NCBI RefSeq assembly: GCF_022601735.1
Contig: NZ_JAKUMM010000008.1
Span: forward strand, 124,001 to 188,000
Source: Atopomonas sediminilitoris
Lineage (GTDB): Bacteria > Pseudomonadota > Gammaproteobacteria > Pseudomonadales > Pseudomonadaceae
Length of the DNA: 64,000 bases
Direction: 5' to 3'
Of this stretch, positions 43,595 to 52,933 are shown in pieces. The notes under the pieces are model-generated. The model was given only the letters and a program-made list of their open reading frames with translations. It did not search any database and was not told the origin of the DNA. The number at the start of each line of letters is the position of its first letter. Position 1 is the first letter of the stretch. The position numbers were made by a program, and so were the translations under genes.

Positions 43595-44383
43595 TCACGC
43601 TTGCGCGCTGAAGCCACCCTCCTCCGGCGCAGATAGCGCTTGCAGCTGTCGGTACAGCTCCAGCTCAAACGGCGAACCCAGCGGCGGCGTTTCTTCTGGG
43701 GCTTGCTCTGCTTCCTCCTCAGCTTGTTGTGCTTGCACAGCTCGCTCTTCTTGCTGCGCCACTTGCTCCGCACGCTGCTGCTCGGCCAATTGTGCACGCG
43801 CCTCACTCAGCGCCGCTTGCGCTTGCGCGGCAATGCGTAAATCAGCGGACGAGGGCTCGGCCGGCGCCAGCGCCGCACTGAGCACCTGCTGCATCTTGGC
43901 TAGCGTGGCTTCAGGGTCATTGGGGATCGGCGAAGCATCAATCGATACCTCGCCAGAAACAGCATAGCTTTGCCCGTCAGGCCCGCGCTTGTAGGAATAG
44001 CTTGGCGCGCCGGCGTATTGCCCACCCACAGCGGCATGCGCCTGCTCATGCGCGCGCACTTCGGCATCACGCGCGGCAAGGCGGCTGATCTCTTGCTGAT
44101 CAGCTAGCTGCTGCTGGGCCTCGGCTTTTTCTGTTTGCTCGGCCTGCTGAGTCTCTTGCTCTTGCTGCTCTTGCTGGGCTTGCAGGTTTTGGCTTTGTCC
44201 TTGCTCGCGCTGCAGTCGGCCTTGCTCTGCCGATGAGCGATCCGCACCCACTGACTCGGCACCGGCACTTACCGGTGGCAAAGTCGTTTGCGTAGGGTCA
44301 CTGGCTACCGGCGCTTGGGTTAAACGCACCGGCGCACTGGGCACGCTGCTCGGCGAAATTGCTGCCAGCGAGGAAATGTTCAT
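43595..44383 (-). CDS. Putative metalloprotease-like protein with HEQAH motif (SprA-related family)
   Basis: This 262-residue protein has a conserved centre EVRAHEQAHAAVGGQYAGAPSYSYKRGPDGQSYAVSGEV-like region (about residues 108-150). Its HEQAH looks like the HExxH zinc site of the SprA-related / CJM1_0395 family. The rest is low-complexity Gln/Glu/Ala: residues 40-105 and 170-240 are very Q/E-rich and probably coiled coil or disordered. No signal peptide is seen. No role is established for the family as far as I know. It lies between the small rod-like gene and fadE, as I recall in P. aeruginosa near PA0505. Confidence 0.7.
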   Translation of the reverse strand: MNISSLAAISPSSVPSAPVRLTQAPVASDPTQTTLPPVSAGAESVGADRSSAEQGRLQREQGQSQNLQAQQEQQEQETQQAEQTEKAEAQQQLADQQEISRLAARDAEVRAHEQAHAAVGGQYAGAPSYSYKRGPDGQSYAVSGEVSIDASPIPNDPEATLAKMQQVLSAALAPAEPSSADLRIAAQAQAALSEARAQLAEQQRAEQVAQQEERAVQAQQAEEEAEQAPEETPPLGSPFELELYRQLQALSAPEEGGFSAQA

Positions 44384-44401
44384 CAGCCGCGGCTCACGAC
44401 T

Positions 44402-44719
44402 TTACGCGCGCACGTCAACCAGAGTGCCGAGCACTTCGTCAGCGGTCTTGATCACTTGGGCACCGGCTTGCGCTTCGGTCTGGCCTTCACGCAATTCCAC
44501 CAAGCTATCCGCTACGGCACTGGTCGGCTCTGCGGTACGCACTGGCGGCGCGCTATTCGCAGGATCGGGACGATTGGCTTGCTCGGCTTGCGCCTGCTGC
44601 ACTTCTTCACGCTGCGGTAAGGTCTGGCGTGCGATGTCGCTCGCGGCTTGATCAATCCGCCGCTGGCCAGCTTGCACACCGGACAACCCAGCGCTGAGTG
44701 CGCTGCCTGATACTTGCAT
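44402..44719 (-). CDS. Small protein with flagellar-rod-like N-terminus
   Basis: This 105-residue protein begins MQVSGSALSAGLSGVQAGQRRIDQAASDIA. It resembles the N-terminal helix of flagellar rod/hook proteins (SGLxAxQxxLDxxAxNIAN). A Pro/Gln-rich middle and a C-terminal helix DSLVELREG...AQVIKTADEVLGTLVDV mirror the C-terminal rod helix. It could be a minimal rod-like protein or a decoy; no flagellar genes are nearby. GGAGG lies seven bases before the ATG. It is followed after 18 bases by the HEQAH protein, so the two are probably co-transcribed. Confidence 0.65.
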   Translation of the reverse strand: MQVSGSALSAGLSGVQAGQRRIDQAASDIARQTLPQREEVQQAQAEQANRPDPANSAPPVRTAEPTSAVADSLVELREGQTEAQAGAQVIKTADEVLGTLVDVRA

Positions 44720-44779
44720 GGTTACACCTCCGTCAGACGGATGAATTCACCTGCTAGTAAAGCAAAAGTTGATCGTTTT

Positions 44780-45478
44780 TTATACAGAAACGCCGCGCGC
44801 ACCGACCAATGGTGACAGATCAAGATGTGCGGCAACCTGCGCTGCACTGGCGTCAGACAAATACGGCACGCGCCCCAAACAAGGCGCCGGCAAGCTCTGC
44901 TCAAGGGTGGCTAGGTTATCGTCTAAGCGCGAGGTATTGGGTTCGACAATATTGGCGACCCAACCGGCCAACGTCAGGCCATCGCGCTGGATGGCTTCTG
45001 CCGTGAGCAGGGCATGATTGATGCAGCCCAAGCGCACCCCAACGACGAGGATTACCGGCACGTTGAGCACCTTCGCTAAATCGGCCAAGGTTTCGCCGTC
45101 ATGCAAAGGCACGCGCCAGCCGCCGGCGCCTTCAATCACCGTGAACGCAGCGCCACAGCCTAGCACCGGCGCAAGCGCTGCGGCCAAGCCTGCACTGGTT
45201 AGCGTGACACCCACCTCGCGCGCGGCAATATGCGGGGCGATGGCAGGAGCAAAAGCAAACGGGTTGATCTGCTCGTACGCCAACGCCGGTTCGCACTGCG
45301 CTTGCAGGGCTAGAGCATCGTCATTGCGCAAACCCTCGCCCGTTTGCGTACAGCCTGAGGCCACGGGTTTGCCGGCGGCCGTCGTCACCCCTTGCTGACG
45401 CGCCGCACACAACAAGCCGGCGGCAATGGTGGTTTTGCCGATTTCGGTATCCGTGCCGGTAATAAAGAAAACACTCAC
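44780..45478 (-). CDS. bioD: Dethiobiotin synthetase
   Basis: This 232-residue ATP-dependent enzyme closes the ureido ring of dethiobiotin. The P-loop [10 protein letters not shown] lies at residues 8-17, the [12 protein letters not shown] substrate loop near residue 114, and the VANIVEPN base-recognition segment follows. It is the last gene of bioBFHCD, and its ATG overlaps the bioC stop (ATGA). All key residues are present and the length is normal. Confidence 0.95.
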   Translation of the reverse strand: MSVFFITGTDTEIGKTTIAAGLLCAARQQGVTTAAGKPVASGCTQTGEGLRNDDALALQAQCEPALAYEQINPFAFAPAIAPHIAAREVGVTLTSAGLAAALAPVLGCGAAFTVIEGAGGWRVPLHDGETLADLAKVLNVPVILVVGVRLGCINHALLTAEAIQRDGLTLAGWVANIVEPNTSRLDDNLATLEQSLPAPCLGRVPYLSDASAAQVAAHLDLSPLVGARGVSV

Positions 45479-46278
45479 GAGAACGCCTCCATGGGCTTTC
45501 GCAGCACGCCATAAACCACCTGATACGTGGCCGGCAAGCCGCCTGACTGGCGATACGCCTCATACTGCTCACGCAAGGCACGCAGTCGAGCGCGCCCTGT
45601 TAGCCCCTCAGGCCGCCCCGGATTGACGTTGTGCGCGCCAAGCTCTTTGAGCGAGCGCGTTAAGCCTCGCAGATCGGCGAAGTGCTGAACGTGCGCATGG
45701 CGCTCTAAATGACTGACTTGTAGGCCGCTGGCCGCGCACAACTGCTGATAGTCGACCCAGTGACGAAAGCGATTGACGTGCACGCTGCCATCCACCGCCT
45801 GCCAACTGGCACGCAACTCAGCCAAAGTGCCGTGGCACAAGCTGCTGAAGGCTAACACCCCCCCAGGCTTAAGCACTCGCCGCGCCTCGGCCAACACCTG
45901 CGCGAAGTCGCCGCACCACTGCACGGCCAAGCTGCTAAACACCACATCCACACTGGCATCACGCAGCGGCAAAGCCTCCGCATCGCCAGCGATGTAATGC
46001 GTGGCGCTACGCTGCGAGCACGCATGCCGCAACATGCCTTGGGCGATATCCACCGCCACACCATGGCTGGCTGTAAAACGTTGCTGTAATTGCCGACTGA
46101 AATAACCCGTGCCACAGCCCAAATCCGCCCAGCGGCTGACGTGATGCGCCGGCATCAGCGTCAATAGGCGCTCGCCGACATCGCGCTGCAGCTCGGCCAC
46201 GGCATCGTACGTCGCGGCCGCACGCGAAAACGAGGCCGCAATATGCGCTTTGCTGGGCAGTGCCTGCGCCTCAGTCAT
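45475..46278 (-). CDS. bioC: Malonyl-ACP O-methyltransferase
   Basis: This 267-residue SAM methyltransferase masks malonyl-ACP so that the fatty-acid machinery can build pimelate. [14 protein letters not shown] is motif I, and [15 protein letters not shown] near residue 106 is typical of BioC. ATG 46278 overlaps the bioH stop by eight bases, and the longer in-frame reading to 46296 is less likely. It is followed by bioD with a four-base overlap. Confidence 0.94.
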   Translation of the reverse strand: MTEAQALPSKAHIAASFSRAAATYDAVAELQRDVGERLLTLMPAHHVSRWADLGCGTGYFSRQLQQRFTASHGVAVDIAQGMLRHACSQRSATHYIAGDAEALPLRDASVDVVFSSLAVQWCGDFAQVLAEARRVLKPGGVLAFSSLCHGTLAELRASWQAVDGSVHVNRFRHWVDYQQLCAASGLQVSHLERHAHVQHFADLRGLTRSLKELGAHNVNPGRPEGLTGRARLRALREQYEAYRQSGGLPATYQVVYGVLRKPMEAFS

Positions 46279-46987
46279 CGCCAGCCTCATGCACAAATTG
46301 CATCACCGCCTCAGCCAGCAAGGCAGGGCATTCGATGGGCAGCGCATGGCAAGCATCTTCCACCAGAAGCACTTCAACATCGGGTAGCAAGGCCAGCAAG
46401 TCACCGGCCGCCTCCGCCGGCACTAGGGCATCATGCCCGGCAAACAGATGCAGCTGCGGGCCGAGGTAGTGCTGCAGCAGGGCACGATTATCCATGTCCG
46501 CCAACAGCGCCAAACCCGCTTGCAAATGCTCGGCCAAATCGAGCTGCCCCTGCAGCGTACGCGCCACGTCACGGGCGTCCGTCGCACCTTGCGCGCAGAG
46601 CACGCTAAAGCGCTTCAATGTGGCTTGCGGCGCGCTCGCCAGGCCTTCGCTAAACGCGTCTAGCGTGGCCATCGGCAGTGCGTGCGGCCAATTATCGCGC
46701 GGCACAAAGCTTGGGTTACTGGCCACGCTGATGACCCCAGGGCACGCCTCGCCGCGCTGCGCTGCCAACGCTTGGGCGAGCTGCCCACCGAGCGACCAGC
46801 CGAGCAACCAAGCATCGGCGGGCACGCTGGCATCCAGCTGCGCCAGCCAGCTGTCGGCCGGGCCTCGGGGCAGCGGATAAATCGTGACGTGGAAGTTGGG
46901 CGCCTGCTCGCGCAGCGCGTCGGCCAATGGCTGCAACACGCTCGGTGCAAACCCCCAGCCAGGGAGCAAAGCAATATGATCACGCAT
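46271..46987 (-). CDS. bioH: Pimeloyl-ACP methyl ester carboxylesterase
   Basis: This 238-residue alpha/beta hydrolase cleaves pimeloyl-ACP methyl ester. The nucleophile elbow GWSLGG carries Ser near residue 75, the acid is Asp in AGHDALVP, and the His is in DACHALPIE. It begins [17 protein letters not shown], with the oxyanion-loop GWG. ATG 46987 overlaps the bioF stop by eight bases. The reading back to 47098 lies in bioF and is rejected. The triad and the operon position together make bioH a firm call. Confidence 0.93.
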   Translation of the reverse strand: MRDHIALLPGWGFAPSVLQPLADALREQAPNFHVTIYPLPRGPADSWLAQLDASVPADAWLLGWSLGGQLAQALAAQRGEACPGVISVASNPSFVPRDNWPHALPMATLDAFSEGLASAPQATLKRFSVLCAQGATDARDVARTLQGQLDLAEHLQAGLALLADMDNRALLQHYLGPQLHLFAGHDALVPAEAAGDLLALLPDVEVLLVEDACHALPIECPALLAEAVMQFVHEAGDD

Positions 46988-48161
46988 CAATCGGCATCTC
47001 CTGATTAAGCAGCGACCAACTGCTCGCCAACGCATCCAATAACCGCGCGACCTGCGCGTGGCTATGCGCCGCCGACAAGGTGACGCGTAAGCGCGCACTG
47101 CCGGCCGGCACCGTGGGCGGGCGAATCGCGCCCACCATCACCCCGCGCTCACGCAATAGCGCCGACAAACGCAGTGCACGGGCGCTGTCGCCCACCACAA
47201 TCGGCTGAATCGGTGTGTGGCTGTCCATCAAGCGCAAGCCCAGTTCGCTGGCGCCTTGGCGGAACTGTTGGATCAGCGCCTGCAGATGCTCACGCCGCCA
47301 ATGCTCGCTACGCAGCAGCTGCAAACTGGCCAGCGTGGCGCATGCCACCGCCGGTGGCTGGCTGGTGGTGTAGATATAAGGCCGCGCAAACTGGATCAAG
47401 GTCTCGATAAGCTCATCACTGCCGGCGACAAATGCGCCTGCGGTGCCAAAGCCCTTGCCCAGCGTACCGACCAAGACGGGCACGTCATCCACCGACAAGC
47501 CGCAGGCCTCCACCAAGCCGCCGCCCTGCGCCCCCAGCGGGCCAAAGCCGTGGGCATCATCCACCATCAACCACGCGCCGTGCGCTTTAGCGGTGGCACT
47601 TAAGGCAGCAAGATCCGCGACGTCGCCATCCATGCTGAACACGCCATCGGTCACCACCAAGGTATTGCCACTGGCTTTATTCAGGCGCTGCGCCAAGCTG
47701 GCGGCATCATTGTGCAAATAGCGGCTGAAGCGCGCGCCGCTGAGCAGGCCGGCATCCAGCAACGAAGCATGGTTCAAGCGATCTTCCATCACGCTATCGC
47801 CCTGCCCCACTAACGCCGTCACCGCAGCCAAGTTAGCCATGTAGCCGGTTGAGAACAGCAGGGCTCGCGGACGCCCGGTGAAGTCGGCCAATGCTTCTTC
47901 TAATTCGTGATGCGGTGTGCTGTGCCCGACCACCAAGTGCGAGGCACCACCGCCCACACCCCAGCGTTGCGCGCCCTGCTGCAGGGCCGCCAATACATCG
48001 GGATGATTGGCTAAACCGAGGTAGTCGTTGGAGCAAAAAGCCAGCAGCCGCTGGCCATCCACTTGTACCTCAGGCCCCTGCGGCGATTGCAGCAAGGGGC
48101 GCTGGCGAAATAAGTCCGCCGTGCGGCGCTCGGCTAAGCGCGCAGCAAGATCAAAAGACAC
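46980..48161 (-). CDS. bioF: 8-amino-7-oxononanoate synthase
   Basis: This 393-residue PLP enzyme joins pimeloyl-ACP and alanine. [13 protein letters not shown] is the family N-terminal signature. [10 protein letters not shown] near residue 200 holds the PLP-contacting Asp/His, and the Schiff-base Lys lies in [11 protein letters not shown] near residue 238. The start was set at GTG 48161 (VSFDL...) with GGAG seven bases upstream. A TTG at 48179 in frame would place the ribosome site inside the gene. It lies 53 bases after bioB. Confidence 0.95.
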   Translation of the reverse strand: MSFDLAARLAERRTADLFRQRPLLQSPQGPEVQVDGQRLLAFCSNDYLGLANHPDVLAALQQGAQRWGVGGGASHLVVGHSTPHHELEEALADFTGRPRALLFSTGYMANLAAVTALVGQGDSVMEDRLNHASLLDAGLLSGARFSRYLHNDAASLAQRLNKASGNTLVVTDGVFSMDGDVADLAALSATAKAHGAWLMVDDAHGFGPLGAQGGGLVEACGLSVDDVPVLVGTLGKGFGTAGAFVAGSDELIETLIQFARPYIYTTSQPPAVACATLASLQLLRSEHWRREHLQALIQQFRQGASELGLRLMDSHTPIQPIVVGDSARALRLSALLRERGVMVGAIRPPTVPAGSARLRVTLSAAHSHAQVARLLDALASSWSLLNQEMPIDA

Positions 48162-48214
48162 GTCAACGCTCCACTTCAAGCGACCGCGGCAATCTGCAGC
48201 GATCGCAGACCACG

Positions 48215-49270
48215 TTAGGCCGTTGCGTCGTAGAACAGATTGGCGTCGCGCTGCTCGACCAAGGCTTGCTCGATGGCGGCTTGATGCACTTCATCGGCGT
48301 GTTCTTCGCGCTCTTCGGGCTTGATGCCTAAGCGCTTAAACAACTGCATGTCTTTGTCAGCTTGCGGATTAGCCGTGGTCAGCAGTTTTTCACCGTAGAA
48401 AATCGAGTTAGCACCGGCCATAAAGGCCAGCGCCTGCATTTGTTCGTTCATTGCCTCGCGACCGGCCGACAAGCGCACGTGCGACTTGGGCATCATGATG
48501 CGCGCCACGGCGAGCATGCGAATAAAGTCGAAGGGATCGACGTCTTGTTCTTCGGCCAACGGCGTGCCTTTGACTTTGACCAGCATATTGATCGGCACCG
48601 ACTCGGGATGCTCGGGCAAATTGGCTAGCTGAATCAGCAAGCCTGCACGGTCGTCCAGCGACTCGCCCATGCCCAAAATACCGCCGGAGCAAATCTTCAT
48701 CCCCGCATCGCGCACATAACTCAGCGTTTGCAAACGTTCGCTGTAGGTGCGCGTGGTGATGATGTTGCCGTAGAACTCTGGCGAGGTATCCAGATTGTGG
48801 TTGTAGTAATCCAAGCCAGCAGCGGCTAGCGCGCGGGTTTGCTCTTCATCGAGCTTGCCCAGAGTCATGCAGGTTTCAAGGCCCATGGCTTTAACGCCTT
48901 CAACCATCTTCAGCACGTAGGGCATGTCTTTAGCCGACGGGTGTTTCCACGCTGCACCCATGCAGAAACGCGTCGAGCCGATGGCCTTGGCTTCAGCGGC
49001 GGCGTCGAGCACCTTCTGCACTTCCATCAGCTTTTCTTTATCTAAGCCGGTGTTGTAGTGGCCCGACTGCGGGCAGTACTTACAGTCTTCTGGGCAGGCG
49101 CCGGTTTTAATCGACAGCAAGGTTGAGACTTGCACGCGATTAGGGTCGAAATGCGCGCGATGCACGGTCTGCGCGTGAAACAGCAAGTCATTAAAGGGTT
49201 GATGAAACAGGGCTTTAACTTCTGGCAAAGACCAATCGTGGCGCACAGGGGCAGCGGCAGTAGCGGGCAT
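48215..49270 (-). CDS. bioB: Biotin synthase
   Basis: This 351-residue radical-SAM enzyme inserts sulfur into dethiobiotin. The 4Fe-4S motif CPEDCKYC lies near residues 57-64, and the remaining 2Fe-2S ligands are present (for example CMTLG, CSGG). ATG 49270 with AAGGA seven bases upstream gives [14 protein letters not shown]; the in-frame stretch up to 49360 is the leader and promoter, not coding. It is the first gene of the operon, with a sigma-70 promoter and BirA-type operator just upstream. Confidence 0.97.
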   Translation of the reverse strand: MPATAAAPVRHDWSLPEVKALFHQPFNDLLFHAQTVHRAHFDPNRVQVSTLLSIKTGACPEDCKYCPQSGHYNTGLDKEKLMEVQKVLDAAAEAKAIGSTRFCMGAAWKHPSAKDMPYVLKMVEGVKAMGLETCMTLGKLDEEQTRALAAAGLDYYNHNLDTSPEFYGNIITTRTYSERLQTLSYVRDAGMKICSGGILGMGESLDDRAGLLIQLANLPEHPESVPINMLVKVKGTPLAEEQDVDPFDFIRMLAVARIMMPKSHVRLSAGREAMNEQMQALAFMAGANSIFYGEKLLTTANPQADKDMQLFKRLGIKPEEREEHADEVHQAAIEQALVEQRDANLFYDATA

Positions 49271-49332
49271 GAGCATTTCCTTGAACAGTGTCGACAGGCC
49301 GGCTAGCGTAAAGACCGGACAGGATGTCTGGG

Positions 49333-49386
49333 ATAATAACGGGGCGATATGGACTGTCAACCAAACATAATCAAGCAGGTTTACAA
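49333..49386 (-). promoter_or_regulatory. bioB promoter with overlapping BirA-type operator
   Basis: On the minus strand, TTGACA (complement of 49355-49360), 16 bases and TATTAT (complement of 49333-49338) form a near-consensus sigma-70 promoter, giving a leader of about 55 bases before bioB. The half-sites CTGTCAACC (49354-49362) and GGTTTACAA (49378-49386), 15 bases apart, match the BirA operator TTGTAAACC-N15-GGTTTACAA with two mismatches in one half. The left half covers the -35 hexamer, so BirA-biotinyl-AMP binding should block the promoter. The whole element lies in the first codons of divergent comF. Confidence 0.8.
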
Positions 49387-50077
49387 GTGGTTGTTATTTG
49401 ATCAGACCTGCTGGCTCTGTGAAGAACCCAGCCATGGCGATCTGCCCCTCTGTCATGGATGTGAAGACGACCTGCCGTGGCTGTTGAGTCACTGCCCGTG
49501 TTGCGCGGAACCCTTAGCCAGCGCGCAACTGTGTCGCCACTGCCAACAACGCCGACCACACTTTGCCACTGTTATTAGCCCACTGCGCTACGCCTTCCCG
49601 GTCGATAGCCTGTTGCAACGCTTTAAAGCCGACCAGCAAACCCACTACGGCCGGCTACTCAGCCACTTACTCGCTCGCCACCTTCAGCATGCGTATGCCG
49701 AAGGCTTGGCGCGCCCGGATCTATTGCTGCCCGTGCCACAAGCCAACACGCGCTTACGCCAGCGGGGCTTTAATCAGGCGCAATGGTTATGTCGCTGGCT
49801 GAGCGCGACGTTAGAGTTGCCGTGGCAGCGCCGCTGGCTGCACGACAACGGCCAGCATCAAAGCCAGAAAAAACTCAGCGCCCGCGCTCGTGCGCGCAAC
49901 TTACGCGCCGCGTTCAGCCTGACCGAACACGCCAAGCCCGGCGGCCTGCACATTGCTTTGGTAGACGACATTGTCACCACCGGCAGCACCGCCAACGCCC
50001 TCGCCGCGCTGCTACTGAGCGCAGGGGCTGCGCAAGTGGATGTGTATTGTGTTGCGCGCACGGCGAAGATTCCCTGA
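49349..50077 (+). CDS. comF: ComF family phosphoribosyltransferase-like protein
   Basis: This 242-residue protein has N-terminal cysteine pairs (CWLCEEP, CHGC, CPCC, CRHC; about residues 21-72) that form a double zinc finger. A C-terminal phosphoribosyltransferase fold carries the PRPP loop [13 protein letters not shown] near residue 208. ComF proteins are linked to natural competence and ssDNA handling. It is divergent from bioB as in P. aeruginosa (PA0489). The start ATG 49349 has only a GGGG-type ribosome site. Its first codons contain the bioB operator, so an alternative later start cannot be excluded. Confidence 0.88.
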   Translation: MDCQPNIIKQVYKWLLFDQTCWLCEEPSHGDLPLCHGCEDDLPWLLSHCPCCAEPLASAQLCRHCQQRRPHFATVISPLRYAFPVDSLLQRFKADQQTHYGRLLSHLLARHLQHAYAEGLARPDLLLPVPQANTRLRQRGFNQAQWLCRWLSATLELPWQRRWLHDNGQHQSQKKLSARARARNLRAAFSLTEHAKPGGLHIALVDDIVTTGSTANALAALLLSAGAAQVDVYCVARTAKIP

Positions 50078-50109
50078 TCACGCCCTGCGCGGGCGGGTAC
50101 ACTGCGCCG

Positions 50110-51081
50110 ATGAACACGCATCCGTATGATCGATTGACCCCTGAACTGATCCTCGACGCCGTTGAGGCACAAGGCTTACTCAGCGACGGCCGCCTGCTAG
50201 CGCTCAACAGCTATGAAAACCGCGTCTACCAAGTCGGCATCGAAGACCAAGCCCCGCTGATCGCCAAGTTTTATCGCCCAGAACGCTGGTCGCCGGCGGC
50301 CATCGCCGAAGAGCACGCCTTCGCCCATGCGCTCGCCCAGCACGAACTGCCCATCGTCGCCCCGCTGCTGTTTAAGCAACGCAGCGTGTTCGAGCATCAA
50401 GGCTTTCACTTTGCTTTATACCCGCGCCGGGGCGGTCACGGCCCCGACGCGGAAAATCCAGACTTGCTCTATCGCCTCGGCCAGCTATTGGGGCGCATCC
50501 ACAACCTCGGCGCCACGGAGCACTTTGTGCACCGCGAGCGCTGGGATGTGGCGCTGGTGCAGCAAGCGTTAGATGAACTAGCGACGTTCCCCGCTTTATT
50601 AGAAGCGCCGTGCGACTACCTCAGCCAAGCGCAAGCGCTGCTGGATGAGGCCGGGGCACGCATCGCCGCGGTGAACCCAACCTATCTGCGCGTGCACGGC
50701 GACTGTCATATCGGCAACCTGCTGTATCGCGACGAGCAGCTGTGGCTGGTGGACTTGGACGACACTCGCATGGCACCTGCCATTCAAGATATCTGGCTGC
50801 TGCTGAGCCCCGAGGAAGACAGTCAACGTCGGCAATTGACCGAGTTAATCGACGGTTACGAGGAGTTCCGCGACTTCCCACGGGCCGAGTTAGCCTTGAT
50901 CGAGCCGTTACGCGCCTTGCGCTTGGTGCATTACGACGCATGGCTTGCCAAGCGCTGGGCTGACCCAGCCTTCCCGCGGGCCTTTCCGTGGTTTGCTGGC
51001 AGCGGTTATTGGCAGGCGCAAGCTCGGCGCCTACAAGAGCAGCGCGTCGCGCTCACGCGGGCAACTGTTACGCTGTATTGA
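50110..51081 (+). CDS. srkA: Stress response kinase A (YihE family)
   Basis: This 323-residue kinase of the APH/ChoK fold is likely the SrkA/YihE Ser/Thr kinase that counters envelope stress and cell death. The catalytic loop VHGDCHIGNLLY (near residue 196) and metal site LVDLDDTRMAP are intact; the N-terminal SYENRVYQVG and LIAKFYRPERW segments hold the ATP-binding Lys. ATG 50110 is chosen; the reading from 49783 overlaps comF. It lies 32 bases after comF. Confidence 0.92.
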   Translation: MNTHPYDRLTPELILDAVEAQGLLSDGRLLALNSYENRVYQVGIEDQAPLIAKFYRPERWSPAAIAEEHAFAHALAQHELPIVAPLLFKQRSVFEHQGFHFALYPRRGGHGPDAENPDLLYRLGQLLGRIHNLGATEHFVHRERWDVALVQQALDELATFPALLEAPCDYLSQAQALLDEAGARIAAVNPTYLRVHGDCHIGNLLYRDEQLWLVDLDDTRMAPAIQDIWLLLSPEEDSQRRQLTELIDGYEEFRDFPRAELALIEPLRALRLVHYDAWLAKRWADPAFPRAFPWFAGSGYWQAQARRLQEQRVALTRATVTLY

Positions 51082-51145
51082 GGCTCGACTGTTGCGCTGC
51101 GATCAACGCAGCGCCCTCTAGACTGCCTATTTGCAGGACGCGCCC

Positions 51146-52054
51146 ATGAGCGATGCATCCTTACGCCAAGGTTATGTGCTTGGCTTGACCTCTTACGTGC
51201 TGTGGGGGTTATTTCCGTTTTACTTCAAACCATTGGAAAGCATCCCCGCGCTGGAGATCATTGTGCAGCGTGTTTTGGGCTGCGCCTTGGTCGGCGGCTT
51301 GCTGCTGTTGTGGTGGCGCCACCCCGGCTGGTGGCGCGAGCTACGCAACCACCCCAAACGCCTCATGGCCCTGTCTGCTAGCGGCTTTTTGATTGGCTTT
51401 AACTGGACGCTCTACGTGTGGGCCGTCACCCACGAGCGCATGATTGAAGCCAGCTTGGGGTATTACATCAACCCGCTAGTTAACGTGCTGCTGGGCTTAT
51501 TACTGCTCGGTGAGCGCTTACGCCGTTTGCAATGGTTAGCGGTAGCGCTGGCAGCATTGGGCGTCGCCTTGCAAGTGTGGCAGTTTGGCGCGGTGCCTTG
51601 GGTATCACTGGGGCTGGCGTTGTCGTTTGGCTTTTACGCGCTGATTCGTAAACAAGCACAGGTCAGCGCACTGCCGGGACTGGTCGTAGAAACGTGGTTG
51701 ATGGTGCCCGTGGCACTGATCTGGTGGCTGGGCTTTAGCGATGGCCCCACCCGCACGCTGGAGCTTTGGCTAAGCCCACTCGGGCTGTGGCTGGCCGGCG
51801 CCGGCGTGGTCACCTTGGTGCCGCTGCTGTGCTTTGCTGCCGCCGCGCGCATGCTGCCGCTATCGACCCTCGGTTTTTTACAGTACATCGCCCCCACTCT
51901 CGTGTTGTTGGCAGCCGTCATGGTGTACGACGAACCGTTCGACCTTGAACATGGCCTCGCGTTTGTCTGCATCTGGGTGGCTCTGGTGGTGTTCAGTTAT
52001 GACTCATGGCAGTGGCTGCAGCGCCAACGTGCCAGCAAACGTACTGCTGGCTAA
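51146..52054 (+). CDS. rarD: RarD protein, EamA-type inner-membrane transporter
   Basis: This is a 302-residue protein with ten predicted membrane segments in two EamA repeats. It begins with the RarD signature GYVLGLTSYVLWGLFPFYFK and contains LGYYINPLVNVLLGLLLLGE and a matching second-half LGFLQYIAPTLVLLAAVMVYDE. RarD family members are drug/metabolite-superfamily carriers with unproven substrates (chloramphenicol sensitivity in E. coli). ATG 51146 has AGGA upstream and fits the family better than TTG 51131. It is followed by a 500-base non-coding stretch. Confidence 0.9.
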   Translation: MSDASLRQGYVLGLTSYVLWGLFPFYFKPLESIPALEIIVQRVLGCALVGGLLLLWWRHPGWWRELRNHPKRLMALSASGFLIGFNWTLYVWAVTHERMIEASLGYYINPLVNVLLGLLLLGERLRRLQWLAVALAALGVALQVWQFGAVPWVSLGLALSFGFYALIRKQAQVSALPGLVVETWLMVPVALIWWLGFSDGPTRTLELWLSPLGLWLAGAGVVTLVPLLCFAAAARMLPLSTLGFLQYIAPTLVLLAAVMVYDEPFDLEHGLAFVCIWVALVVFSYDSWQWLQRQRASKRTAG

Positions 52055-52569
52055 AAAACAACCAGCCAACGGCAGCCCACAGTGGCTGCTGGCTGGACTG
52101 AGTCTTCCCAAACCCATTCACAGAGTTATCCACAGAAGTCGGGGATAATTACAGCGCTTATGCACCGCGCCAAGCCATGATTGCGCCAGCACTGGATAAG
52201 CAACCACACACCAATCAGCGACCTGATCCAACCGATTAGGTCAAGTATTTCAGCCAGTTACACGCGACGACCGGCAAGTCACTGCAACATTGATCAATAA
52301 CTGATCAGCCTACGCCAAGCCACGCCGTATCAGGCTTGGCGACACTAACCCCAAGCTTATCCACAGACTTGCTCAGTGCTTTTGGGGGTAATCTGCGGAC
52401 TTATCCCGTGCAACGCCGAGCCGACATTTCAGCCGGACAAAAACAACGAAGCCCCAACCATCGAAACGGCTGAGGCTTGTTTGGGGACACACTGAATCAT
52501 GCCTGTACAACCCAAGCACTGGGTTGTGTCGCGCGACGATTAAATCGCCGCGCCTTACAGCAGTGTGGT
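52055..52569. other. Gene-free stretch with DnaA boxes and inverted repeats
   Basis: No gene is seen here. Two perfect DnaA boxes TTATCCACA occur at 52126-52134 and 52357-52365, both on the plus strand. Weaker relatives lie at 52158-52166 (TTATGCACC), 52140-52148 (minus strand) and 52401-52409. A 9-base inverted repeat CGCCAAGCC/GGCTTGGCG spans 52313-52341, and CCCCAA/TTGGGG brackets the second box. An imperfect GC hairpin just after rarD (about 52063-52095) may end that transcript. No AT-rich unwinding region or dnaA gene is nearby. Confidence 0.6.
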
Positions 52570-52758
52570 TTAGCAGGCCATGCGGCTGCTAGCGCCCAGC
52601 TCACTGATCAGCATGCCTTGGCGCACCACGCAGCGCTGCCCGGCATGTTCAATTCGCAATGGGTTGCGCGCGACAACTACCCAGCCGTCACCAAACAGCT
52701 GGTCAATGTAGTGGCGTAAGGCATGAAACTGGCGCTTGTCTTGGTCTTTCGAGTCCAT
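52570..52758 (-). CDS. Small protein of unknown function (62 residues)
   Basis: This short protein (MDSKDQDKRQFHALRHYIDQ...) has a charged helical N-terminal half and a beta-rich C-terminal half (WVVVARNPLRIEHAGQRCVV). It is neither secreted nor membrane-bound by appearance. The support for a real gene is a perfect AGGAGG five bases before the ATG and isolation from other genes. An 18-base palindrome GCGTGA-N6-TCACGC (52877-52894) and a TATAGT -10-like box lie about 115 bases upstream. I do not recognise the family. Confidence 0.65.
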   Translation of the reverse strand: MDSKDQDKRQFHALRHYIDQLFGDGWVVVARNPLRIEHAGQRCVVRQGMLISELGASSRMAC

Positions 52759-52876
52759 TCGAACCTCCTATCAGTGAAGCAATCCTTGCTCTTGGCTAGG
52801 CACACGGCCTTGGCGGGCGGCATCATACCGCACCTGCTAAGCCGCGCAAAAAAAATTGCACTAGCTCACACTATAA

Positions 52877-52894
52877 GCGTGATTCACGTCACGC
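52877..52894. promoter_or_regulatory. Operator-like palindrome upstream of the 62-residue gene
   Basis: GCGTGA at 52877-52882 is matched by TCACGC at 52889-52894 with six bases between. On the minus strand a TATAGT hexamer follows within a few bases, so the palindrome would sit over a promoter spacer. No good -35 is seen. The binding protein is unknown. Confidence 0.35.
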
Positions 52895-52933
52895 GCGGGC
52901 CGCTCGTCGCAACGTCACGGCGATTCGTCAGGC

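Noticed and set aside
52055..52569. Replication origin (oriC)
   Set aside because: Only two exact DnaA boxes are present, there is no AT-rich unwinding element and no dnaA, dnaN, rpmH or gid genes. A DnaA-binding site of another type is more likely.
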